DNA from: UBA2336 sp964404445
GTDB taxonomy: Bacteria; Bacteroidota; Bacteroidia; Cytophagales; Cyclobacteriaceae
Direction of reading: 5' to 3'
Length of the DNA stretch: 64,000 bases
Assembly (NCBI GenBank): GCA_964404445.1
Contig: CAYOJW010000007.1
Location: forward strand, 100,914 to 164,913
Shown: positions 17,172 to 25,325 of the stretch, one piece after another
Layout: each line of letters starts with the position of its first letter
Position numbering within the stretch: position 1 is the stretch's first letter
Program-made: the position numbers and the translations under genes
The notes under the pieces: model-generated
Seen by the model: only the letters and a program-made list of their open reading frames with translations
Told to the model about the DNA's origin: nothing
Databases searched by the model: none

Positions 17172-19451
17172 ATGGGACATCTGCCTGATTTAATTCGTGA
17201 CTTAGCCTTGATACTCTCTGCGGGTGCTGTCACTACATTGATATTCAGACGAATTAAACAACCACTTGTATTAGGTTATATCATTGCTGGTTTTTTGGTC
17301 GGCCCGCACATTGCTTTTCTTCCTTCCGTAACCGACCATCAAAATATTGACATCTGGGCAGAAATCGGAGTGATCTTCCTGCTCTTCAGCCTGGGGCTTG
17401 AGTTCAGTTTTAAAAAGCTGATGCGCGTTGGCGGTGCGGCTTCCATTACGGCATTGTTTGAAATAGCGTTTATAACCGTTGCCGGATATTACTCGGGCAA
17501 ATGGATGGGATGGTCAACCATGGACAGCCTGTTTTTGGGTGGTATGCTGGCCAGTTCTTCAACCACTATTATCATACGTGCTTTTGATGAGTTGGGCGTT
17601 AAAACAAAACAATATGCCCGCATTGTGTTTGGCGTTTTGGTTGTGGAAGACATTGTGGTGATCTTGCTGATGGTATTGCTTTCGACCATTGCCGTTACCA
17701 AACAATTTGCGGGTACCGAAATTTTATTAACAATCTCTAAACTGCTGTTCTTTTTAGCCTTATGGTTTATTGCCGGTATCTTCTTATTGCCTACTTTATT
17801 AAAACAGGCAAAAAGGCTGTTAGATGAAGAAACACTGCTGATCCTTTCTATCGGTCTTTGCTTAGGCATGGTGGTGCTGGCAACGCAGGTTGGCTTTTCG
17901 GCTGAGTTGGGCGCGTTTATTATGGGTTCTATCATTGCCGAAACCACCTCGGCCGAAAAAGTTGAACAAATTACCAAGCCGGTAAAAAATTTATTCGGAG
18001 CGATTTTCTTTGTGTCGGTAGGTATGATGATCGACCCGCAGGCCATTATGCAATACGGCTGGCCTGTTGTATGCGTAACCATGCTAACGTTGTTCGGAAA
18101 ACTGTTCAGTACAACGCTGGGCGCGTTAATATCGGGGCAACCGCTCAAGCAATCGGTACAGGTTGGTATGAGCATGGCGCAGATTGGTGAATTCGCCTTT
18201 ATTGTAGCTACGCTCGGCTTATCGCTGGGCGTTATATCCGATTTTTTGTTCCCGGTAGCGGTAGGCGCTTCGGCCATCACTACGTTTACCACTCCGTACC
18301 TCATCAAGTTTTCTGAACCGTTCTACAATTTCCTCGAACGGATTATTCCGCCCCACTTATTAAAACGGTTAAACAACTACTCGTCCAGCACGCAAAACAT
18401 ATCAGCCGAAAACGAATGGAAGGTTGTGGTGCGATCGTACGCAACCATCATCCTTACCAATGGCTTTATTGTAGTGGCCTTATTTGTTTTGTACATTAAT
18501 TTCCTGCTTCCGTTTGTAAACGATCGCATCAGCGACCCCATCGTTCGAAGCATTGTGAGTTTAGTGGTTTCACTTGCCTTAGCCTCGCCTTTCTTTTGGG
18601 CCTTAATGGCCAAGCGGCCTAACAACATGGCGTATAAAGAAATGTGGATCGATAAAAAATACAGCCGAGGCCCTTTATTGTTGTTTGAATTAGCCAGGGT
18701 ACTGTTGGGTATTTTACTGATGTCGTTTTGGGTATTCCGTTTATTTGAAACCAAAGTTGCCATCTTCATTGCCGTGCCGGTTATTGTGATCATTCTGTTT
18801 GTGCTCACCAAACGTATCCAGGCATTTTATCAACGCATTGAAGTGCGGTTTCTCGGTAATTTAAATGCACGTGAAACAGCCGATTACAATTCATTCTCGG
18901 CAAACATTTCGCGCAAGAAAGCCTCGCTCGAACAAAAACTAATGCCGTGGGATGCGCACATCATCGAACTGGAGGTTTCGCCCGAAGCCGATTATATCGG
19001 GCGAACGTTAAAAGAGTTAGCCTGGCGTGAGAAATACGGCATCAACATCGTATATGTAAAACGGGGCGAAAAACTTATTCATGCGCCTGACCGCAACAGT
19101 ATTTTATTACCGTTCGATCACGTAGGTATTATTACCACCGATGAACAGGCGCAAATTTTTAAACCCGTGTTCGACTCGAAAGTGCCTGCCAACGCCACTA
19201 CGTTAAATGTAAACGATATATCGCTTCAAAAAATAGTAGTGAACGAGCACAACCGTTTAAAAGGGAAAACCATTCACGAGTCGGGCATCCGCGAACATAC
19301 CAGCGGGCTGGTGATTGGTATTGAGCGTAACGATGAACGCATACTCAACCCGGAGTCCACCACGGTTTTTGAATGGGGCGATGTGGTTTGGATTGTGGGT
19401 AAACTGAAAAAAATCAAGGAATACACCAACACACCCGAAGCCGAAAAATAA
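17172..19451 (+). CDS. Cation:proton antiporter (CPA2/KefB-like) with C-terminal RCK_C domains
   Basis: A 759-residue inner-membrane exchanger, probably of K+ or Na+ for H+. Residues about 1-385 are the Na+/H+ exchanger domain (PLVLGYIIAGFLVGPH, IGVIFLLFSLGLEFSFKKL, ASSSTTIIIRAFDELG, GFSAELGAFIMGSIIAET, FFVSVGMMIDP). Extra membrane helices follow at about 415-555 (ILTNGFIVVALFVLYINFLLPF, ARVLLGILLMSFWVFRLF). The cytoplasmic end has a TrkA-C/RCK_C domain (about 600-680, with SPEADYIGRTLKELAWREKYGINIVYV split in two strands) and a second one to the end. There is no Rossmann RCK_N domain, so regulation by nucleotide in the KefC manner is not evident. TATCTTTA at 17158-17165 may be the -7 element of a very short leader. 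Confidence 0.92.
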   Translation: MGHLPDLIRDLALILSAGAVTTLIFRRIKQPLVLGYIIAGFLVGPHIAFLPSVTDHQNIDIWAEIGVIFLLFSLGLEFSFKKLMRVGGAASITALFEIAFITVAGYYSGKWMGWSTMDSLFLGGMLASSSTTIIIRAFDELGVKTKQYARIVFGVLVVEDIVVILLMVLLSTIAVTKQFAGTEILLTISKLLFFLALWFIAGIFLLPTLLKQAKRLLDEETLLILSIGLCLGMVVLATQVGFSAELGAFIMGSIIAETTSAEKVEQITKPVKNLFGAIFFVSVGMMIDPQAIMQYGWPVVCVTMLTLFGKLFSTTLGALISGQPLKQSVQVGMSMAQIGEFAFIVATLGLSLGVISDFLFPVAVGASAITTFTTPYLIKFSEPFYNFLERIIPPHLLKRLNNYSSSTQNISAENEWKVVVRSYATIILTNGFIVVALFVLYINFLLPFVNDRISDPIVRSIVSLVVSLALASPFFWALMAKRPNNMAYKEMWIDKKYSRGPLLLFELARVLLGILLMSFWVFRLFETKVAIFIAVPVIVIILFVLTKRIQAFYQRIEVRFLGNLNARETADYNSFSANISRKKASLEQKLMPWDAHIIELEVSPEADYIGRTLKELAWREKYGINIVYVKRGEKLIHAPDRNSILLPFDHVGIITTDEQAQIFKPVFDSKVPANATTLNVNDISLQKIVVNEHNRLKGKTIHESGIREHTSGLVIGIERNDERILNPESTTVFEWGDVVWIVGKLKKIKEYTNTPEAEK

Positions 19452-19573
19452 AGCCCGAACAGGCCTGATTTTTAATCATTTACAAGCTTGGGGTAATCCT
19501 GCCGGAATAGTGTATCTTGGAGCGCTTTCGATCACTACGAATTACAATGCGCTTGCTTTAATCTGACAGTAAT

Positions 19574-20518
19574 ATGCTCAATACCAGCCTGCTTTGGTTA
19601 TTTTTTAACCTCTTCATCCTGATTATGCTGATTATCGACCTGGGTGTTTTTCACAGAAAAGCCCATGCCGTAAGCGTTAAGGAAGCGCTGATCTGGACAG
19701 GCGTATGGATGGGGCTTGCTTTTATCTTCAACATTTTTGTTTACTACCAGTTTGGTGACGAGAAAGCCTACGAATTTTTTACAGGGTATATCATCGAAAA
19801 ATCACTAAGTGTTGACAACATCTTTGTCTTCATTATGATTTTCTCGTACTTTCAGGTAACCTCCGAAGCCCAGCATAAAGTATTATTTTGGGGTATTGCC
19901 GGTGCGTTGGTGATGCGCGTGGTGTTTATCCTGATTGGCGTTGAATTGATCCATAAATTTCACTGGCTGATTTTTATTTTCGGGGCATTTTTGATCTACA
20001 CCGGTATTCGTTTTCTCACACAAAAAGAAGAAGCGAGCATCGACCCCGGCAATAATATATTAGTACGTTTTATGCGTAAAATCATGCGCATAACCCCCGA
20101 CTTCCGGGGTAACAATTTTTTTGTGAGAGAAAATGGAAAACTATGGGCTACACCTCTGTTTGTGGTAGTGGTGTTGATCGAAGCCAGCGACCTGGTGTTT
20201 GCCGTTGATTCAATCCCTGCCGTACTGGCTATTTCGGACGATGCCTTTATTGTTTACACCTCGAACGTATTTGCCATTTTGGGGTTACGCTCGTTGTATT
20301 TTGCTCTGGCCGGTATTGAGAAATACTTCCGTTACCTGAAATACGGTTTAGCCATTGTGCTGGTTTTTGTGGGTACAAAAATGGCCATTGCCGATTTCTA
20401 CAAAATATCGACCGTTATTTCGTTGTGCTTCATTATTCTTACGTTAGCCATTACGGTACTGGCTTCGATGGTGCATAATGCGAAACAATCGAAACAAAAC
20501 CCGAACAGAGAAGAATAA
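19574..20518 (+). CDS. TerC/Alx-family integral membrane protein
   Basis: A 314-residue protein with about nine membrane helices. The TerC family is tied to tellurite resistance, and some members export manganese. The marks are the acidic intramembrane segments MLIIDLGVFHR, KSLSVDNIFVF and the second-half EASDLVFAVDSIPAVLAI, plus FAILGLRSLYFAL. Length matches the Alx-type branch. It follows the antiporter by 122 bases on the same strand. I looked in that gap for a yybP-ykoY Mn riboswitch, which often precedes such genes, and did not recognise one. Substrate is not known. Confidence 0.93.
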   Translation: MLNTSLLWLFFNLFILIMLIIDLGVFHRKAHAVSVKEALIWTGVWMGLAFIFNIFVYYQFGDEKAYEFFTGYIIEKSLSVDNIFVFIMIFSYFQVTSEAQHKVLFWGIAGALVMRVVFILIGVELIHKFHWLIFIFGAFLIYTGIRFLTQKEEASIDPGNNILVRFMRKIMRITPDFRGNNFFVRENGKLWATPLFVVVVLIEASDLVFAVDSIPAVLAISDDAFIVYTSNVFAILGLRSLYFALAGIEKYFRYLKYGLAIVLVFVGTKMAIADFYKISTVISLCFIILTLAITVLASMVHNAKQSKQNPNREE

Positions 20519-20533
20519 AATTGCTTGATATTT

Positions 20534-21907
20534 TTAGCCAGTCTTTTTCAGAATAAGGTAGTCGTAGGCTTGTAAGTCCACGCTTGTGTTCAACGTTACA
20601 GGTGTGTCATCAAGCGCGTTTATCCAGTTTGTATTTTGCAATGCGGCTGGCAGTGTAAAGCTCTTGCCTGCATTGCGTACGTTAACGAGAATTAAATACT
20701 CGGTACCGGCATGGCTACGCTTATAGGCCACTACATCGTTGTGCGGATACGTTTGTAATGCACCCGACTTAAATACATCGGTTGAATGATAAAGGGCTAA
20801 GAACTTCTGATATGTTGCAAGCATATCGGGATTAGCCGACCACTCGATGGGGTCTTTCCCGAAAAAGGTAAGCATACCGGCCTGCCCTACTTCCTGGCTA
20901 CTGTACAACAACGGTGAACCACCCAAAAAAATAGTTACAGCCGAAGCTGAAAGCGCGCCCTTTACCCCTCCGTAAAACTGAATGGGCGTTCCGTGATGCG
21001 CAGACTCATCGTGCGTAGTTGTGTACCGCAGTTTTACAGCCGATGCGGGTAACCCTGCGTACTCTTCTTCATGTACAGCAAAGACCGAACTGGCTGCTTT
21101 TGAGAGCGTGGTCGAATAAACTTCTTTGAGGTTATCGCTGTACGCCCAACCATAGTTCAGTTGAAAGCCTGCCGAAAAATTATTGGCTTTTGTTCCTTCT
21201 GCCAACAAAATAAGTTTCCGGTTCTTGATGGTTTTTAATTCATCTAATGCCTGTTTCCAGAAATCAACCGGAGGGCCTTCTACATAATCGCAACGAAAGC
21301 CATCCACATTGGCCTGGAGTATCCAATATTTCATGGCTTTAATCATGGCTTTGCGCATATCGGTATTACTGAAATTTAATTGTGCCACGTCATCCCAGCC
21401 CATGCCGGGCGGACTTATTACATTACCGGATGCATCTTGTGCGTACCAGTCTTTATGCTGGGTTACCCAGGCATTGTCCCATGCCGTATGGTTGGCTACC
21501 CAGTCAATAATAACCGCCATATTTTTTTCATGCGCTTTTTCAACCAGTTCGCGCAGCTTGGCCAGGTTGCCAAATTCGGGGTTTACACTCATATAATCTT
21601 TTACAGAATACGGTGAACCCATCGGTTGAACGGCCTTGATTTGCCCTACCGGGTGAATGGGCATTAGCCAGATGGTATTTACACCTAAGGATTTAATATG
21701 ATCCAACCCATCAATCACACCCTGTAAATTACCGGCCTCGCTAAACGCCCGAATGTTCACTTCGTACATCACTACATCCTTCGGGTCGGCCACGGAAGCG
21801 AATGGGGTGCCGTATTGTTCATACTCTTCCACGGAAGGCACCGGTTTCGGATCGTCCGAACCACACGCAAACAACGTTAACGCAATCAGAAAGCATTTTT
21901 TCATCAT
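20534..21907 (-). CDS. GH13 alpha-amylase-family lipoprotein (starch locus)
   Basis: A 457-residue extracytoplasmic alpha-glucanase. I use the ATG at 21907 (21904 is equally possible) because the short signal then ends in LTLFAC with Cys15 as lipidation site; the in-frame ATG at 21934 adds a poor leader. The GH13 barrel shows MYEVNIRAFSE, HIKSLGVNTIWLMPI, IIDWVANHT (region I), GFRCDYVEGPP with nucleophile Asp207, LILLAEGT with acid/base Glu237, and TTHDES with Asp300. A short beta domain closes it. It is the last gene of the locus, in the role SusG has in Bacteroides, but it lacks SusG's inserted starch-binding module and is much shorter. Confidence 0.93.
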   Translation of the reverse strand: MMKKCFLIALTLFACGSDDPKPVPSVEEYEQYGTPFASVADPKDVVMYEVNIRAFSEAGNLQGVIDGLDHIKSLGVNTIWLMPIHPVGQIKAVQPMGSPYSVKDYMSVNPEFGNLAKLRELVEKAHEKNMAVIIDWVANHTAWDNAWVTQHKDWYAQDASGNVISPPGMGWDDVAQLNFSNTDMRKAMIKAMKYWILQANVDGFRCDYVEGPPVDFWKQALDELKTIKNRKLILLAEGTKANNFSAGFQLNYGWAYSDNLKEVYSTTLSKAASSVFAVHEEEYAGLPASAVKLRYTTTHDESAHHGTPIQFYGGVKGALSASAVTIFLGGSPLLYSSQEVGQAGMLTFFGKDPIEWSANPDMLATYQKFLALYHSTDVFKSGALQTYPHNDVVAYKRSHAGTEYLILVNVRNAGKSFTLPAALQNTNWINALDDTPVTLNTSVDLQAYDYLILKKTG

Positions 21908-22046
21908 CACAAAAATCGAAAAATTAAGAAGCATTATACATTCATTTTATACAACCGGCATGGCGAGGAAAGAGAAGCCACTGGCGTGGCCTCTCGATAA
22001 AATTTTCCTCACTCTAACCGATCTTCATTTTTTAAAATTATTATCA

Positions 22047-23702
22047 TCAATTTTTAACAACCGAGTAGGTATATACATACGGAACTTCCGACCGGGTGAA
22101 GTCAAGGGTTACGGTATAGTTTCCACTTTCAGGAATGGTAATAGCGGCATCGGTATGGATAAGCGTACCGATCATCGCGTTACTGTCGGCAGGGCCATAG
22201 TTTAAATCCCACCCGTTGTTGGCACGGAATTTCAATGCACCAGCCGCCAGGTTCATGGTATGCGACCATAACTTAGTTTCGGTGTTGTACGTCATCGGTA
22301 CGGATATACCCCAGCCATCATCCGATCCGCCCAACGTAGAAGGCCCCACCATACCCCAGGTTATAACTAATGTTGTGCTGTACGTTAAACCTGCCACATC
22401 TACATTAAACTTATAGTAGCCTGCTGCATCGAGCGATAAATCAGGCGCAAGGCCATCGGTCGATAACGTACCCGGTACGCCACCATAACCATAGTTTGTA
22501 TGACCCCAGTCCGGGCCGCTGGTAAACTTAAAGCCCGTTGCATTGGTGATTAATGCATAACCTTCATACGTATTAGGCCCTGTTGCATAAATGGTTGGTG
22601 CTGCACCCGGATTATACCCCTGATAACCGCCCGGCAGCCAAAGTTTGGCAGGTTCGGGTATATCGCTCAAACTGGTTACAGAATACGTGTATGTATAGGG
22701 GCTGGCGGCCTGACTGAAATTGAGTACAACTTTATAATTTCCCGGTGTGGCAATATCAACGGCAGCCGCATCAAAAACCAATTTGCCATTCAAATCATTA
22801 ATATTTTCAACTCCATAGTTGACATCCCAGCCATCGTTTGCTCTGAACTTTAAGGCGCCATTTACCAACGACACCTGTGCTTCCCACGTATCGGTTGCCG
22901 ATACATAATTTAAGGGAGTTGATGAATTCCATCCACCGGCAGTTGCCGTTCCAATCAATCCCCACGAATCAATCTTTTCGATTTGATACGTCAGGTTTTC
23001 TGTATCAACGTTTATCTTATAATACCCCGCATCGGCAATTGTAATAGACGGTGTGGCATCGGCCACAGCCAATGTACCCGCCCCGGCTGACCCCCACTTC
23101 ACCGATGGACAAATTCGGTTATCGGTAAACTTAAATGTTTTGCCCGCAGTAATGTAACGGTAACCTTCGTATTTCGAATCGGTTGTTTTGTACAGTACGG
23201 AAGCGGTTGTTCCTTCACCAACCCATACAGCTTCAGGCTTATCGCTCCAGGGCGTAATGGTAATACTTACAACATCGGAAACGGATAAGAATTTGCCGCC
23301 AATGGTTGAGGTTACCCGCATTTGCAATGTGGCTGGTTTATGCGAAGCAAACTTAAAATCGTTTACTAATTTGTTGCTCAGTTCCTGCAACGTCATCGAA
23401 ACCTGATTGGCCGATGTACTGCCCAGCACCATCGGGTTTTCAAAGTCATTGCATGCGGCATCAACCTGCAAGGTGTAGTTTACCTGCGTAGATACACCAT
23501 ACCCTGTTTTTTCCCACTCAAACTTAATCGTTTCGGTAAGCGTTGACTCGGTAACGGTTTTTGTGAAGCCATTTGCCTGGCTTGTAATAACAGGCGGAAC
23601 AATGTCGCTATCTTGTTTTAGTTTAAGAATGGTTTCGTCTTTTTCGCACGCTAACAGTGCAAACAGCGATGTTATATAAATTACTGAGAATATCTTTTTC
23701 AT
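22047..23702 (-). CDS. SusE/SusF-type starch-binding outer-membrane lipoprotein
   Basis: A 551-residue lipoprotein (FALLAC, Cys19). Residues about 40-155 match the SusE N-terminal Ig-like domain (ITSQANGFTKTVTES, EWEKTGYG, YTLQVDAACNDF). After it come repeated starch-binding modules of about 100 residues. Two types alternate: one with AGKTFKFTDN or ATGFKFTSGPDWGHTNYGYGG, and one with W-x(2)-GTATAGGWNSSTPLNY or GPSTLGGSDDGWGISVPMTY. The latter ends LKFRANDGWDVNYG or LKFRANNGWDLNYGP. This is the architecture of proteins that hold starch at the surface. It lies 12 bases after susD on the same strand. Confidence 0.93.
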   Translation of the reverse strand: MKKIFSVIYITSLFALLACEKDETILKLKQDSDIVPPVITSQANGFTKTVTESTLTETIKFEWEKTGYGVSTQVNYTLQVDAACNDFENPMVLGSTSANQVSMTLQELSNKLVNDFKFASHKPATLQMRVTSTIGGKFLSVSDVVSITITPWSDKPEAVWVGEGTTASVLYKTTDSKYEGYRYITAGKTFKFTDNRICPSVKWGSAGAGTLAVADATPSITIADAGYYKINVDTENLTYQIEKIDSWGLIGTATAGGWNSSTPLNYVSATDTWEAQVSLVNGALKFRANDGWDVNYGVENINDLNGKLVFDAAAVDIATPGNYKVVLNFSQAASPYTYTYSVTSLSDIPEPAKLWLPGGYQGYNPGAAPTIYATGPNTYEGYALITNATGFKFTSGPDWGHTNYGYGGVPGTLSTDGLAPDLSLDAAGYYKFNVDVAGLTYSTTLVITWGMVGPSTLGGSDDGWGISVPMTYNTETKLWSHTMNLAAGALKFRANNGWDLNYGPADSNAMIGTLIHTDAAITIPESGNYTVTLDFTRSEVPYVYTYSVVKN

Positions 23703-23714
23703 ACCGGTATATGA

Positions 23715-25313
23715 TTAGTAACCATTGTTTTGTTCAAGGTTGGTGTTGACTGCGCGATCGGCAGCCGGTATCGGGAACAGCACCAAATGATTGGGCGTTG
23801 CACGACCGGCTTTTACACCGCCTTTCCAGTCCCACACATAGACATCGCCCGTAAATTTTCCGAAGCGGATCAGATCGGTTCTGCGTTGTGCTTCCCAATA
23901 CAACTCGCGGCCGCGTTCATCCAATATGAAATCGAGCGTTAACTCACCGCTGGAAATGTTTCCGCTGTTATCGCCATAAGCACGTTCGCGCAAAGCGTTC
24001 ACATAACCAACGGCAGTGCCTAGGCTACCGCCTGTTCCACCGCGCACTACGGCTTCGGCATACATCAGGTAAACATCCGCATAACGGAACAACGGGAAAT
24101 CCGTATCGGGGAACACATCGTTGTTTCCGGCAATGCCTGCCGATGTTTTGTTCCTGAACTTGGTACTCAAATAGCCTTCTGTAAACAGCGTGGGCGTATT
24201 AATATCCAACACCTGACCAGTGGTAAAAGTCATGATGCGGCTGTCGGTTTCCCCGGAAGGGTCATCGAACGTATTCACGAATGTGTTGGTAAACCGGTTT
24301 CCGGCCCATCCATCGCCAGCCTTGATACCATAATCGGTTGCGTTTTGCACTCCGCCAATGGCTGCGTGAATAATATAGGTCATACCACCATAACCTTGAG
24401 AGTGTGTTCCGTCTTCGGCAATCGTGAAAATAATTTCGTTTCGTAACCGGTGGTTATCGGCCATAAACAATTCCTGGTAGTTATCGTGCAACGAATACAC
24501 ACCTGAATTAATAATGTTGTTGCAATAGGTAAGCGCTTCGGTGTAGCGGCCGTTACCCGCGCCCAAATACACTTCGGCATTCAGGTATAATTTCGCCAGC
24601 AACATCCACGCAGCCGCACGATCGGCACGCGCATATTCGTTGGTTTTGGGTGCTGCCAGATCAGGGAGTATCGCCAGCAACTCCGATTCGATGTAATCGA
24701 ACAAATCGGCACGTGAAATTTGTTTGGGTAAAAACGCGCCAACATTATCCGTTTCGGTTACAAACGGAACATTACCGAAAAGATCCAATGCAAAGTAGTA
24801 ATACAATGCCCGCAAGAAACGCGCTTCGGTAACGTAGTTGCGCACGTCTTGCTGCATAGCTGCCGGAAGACCGCTGATGCGCCCCGGCACTTCGCGCAGG
24901 TATTCGTTACAATAACCGATGTTGATGAAAATTCGCTGGTACAGCAATTTGATGTACAGGTTTTGTGCCGACCATTGATGATTGTGGAATGCCAGCACTT
25001 CACTATTGTTCCATGCACATATCGCTTCATCGGTGGTCAGTTCTTGTGCAGCCCAGTAGCCGCGCATGAAAGAGGTTTCGCCTTCATCGTTATTGGATAT
25101 TTCAGGCGTACCGTAAGGCCCGTTTTGCCCGGTAAGGGTAATCGCACCGTAAAGCTTGGCTAAGAACTCTTTATAAGAAGCCGGGTTACTGAAAATACGA
25201 TCAGCCGTGCTGATGCGCGGGTTTAGTGGTTCGCGATCTAACTCGCCAAAACACGCACTGGCTAACCAGCCCGCCATGACAATTACAATCGTTGATAGTT
25301 TATGTCGGTTCAT
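23715..25313 (-). CDS. SusD/RagB-family starch-binding lipoprotein
   Basis: A 532-residue surface lipoprotein with lipobox WLASAC (Cys21) followed by FGELDREPL. Family blocks are YVTEARFLRALYYYFALDLFGNVPF (in two helices), ADRAAAWMLLAKLYLNAEVY, PLFRYADVYLMYAEAVVRGG, LDFILDERGRELYWEAQRRTDLIRFGKF and the C-terminal LFPIPAADRAVNTNLEQNNGY. The ELYWEAQRRTDLIRFGKFTG end is close to that of starch-type SusD proteins. It sits 12 bases after susC and would form the import complex with it. Length is normal. Confidence 0.95.
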   Translation of the reverse strand: MNRHKLSTIVIVMAGWLASACFGELDREPLNPRISTADRIFSNPASYKEFLAKLYGAITLTGQNGPYGTPEISNNDEGETSFMRGYWAAQELTTDEAICAWNNSEVLAFHNHQWSAQNLYIKLLYQRIFINIGYCNEYLREVPGRISGLPAAMQQDVRNYVTEARFLRALYYYFALDLFGNVPFVTETDNVGAFLPKQISRADLFDYIESELLAILPDLAAPKTNEYARADRAAAWMLLAKLYLNAEVYLGAGNGRYTEALTYCNNIINSGVYSLHDNYQELFMADNHRLRNEIIFTIAEDGTHSQGYGGMTYIIHAAIGGVQNATDYGIKAGDGWAGNRFTNTFVNTFDDPSGETDSRIMTFTTGQVLDINTPTLFTEGYLSTKFRNKTSAGIAGNNDVFPDTDFPLFRYADVYLMYAEAVVRGGTGGSLGTAVGYVNALRERAYGDNSGNISSGELTLDFILDERGRELYWEAQRRTDLIRFGKFTGDVYVWDWKGGVKAGRATPNHLVLFPIPAADRAVNTNLEQNNGY

Positions 25314-25325
25314 AAGATAATACGT

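Noticed and set aside
17489..18307. A 272-codon open frame antisense to the antiporter gene
   Set aside because: It is a shadow of the real frame: its residues are rich in Ser/Thr/Pro/Asn with no signal or domain, and the plus-strand antiporter is fully conserved there.
19452..19573. Possible yybP-ykoY manganese riboswitch ahead of the TerC-family gene
   Set aside because: Such switches often precede TerC genes, but the 122-base gap shows neither the conserved L1/L3 loops nor the length.
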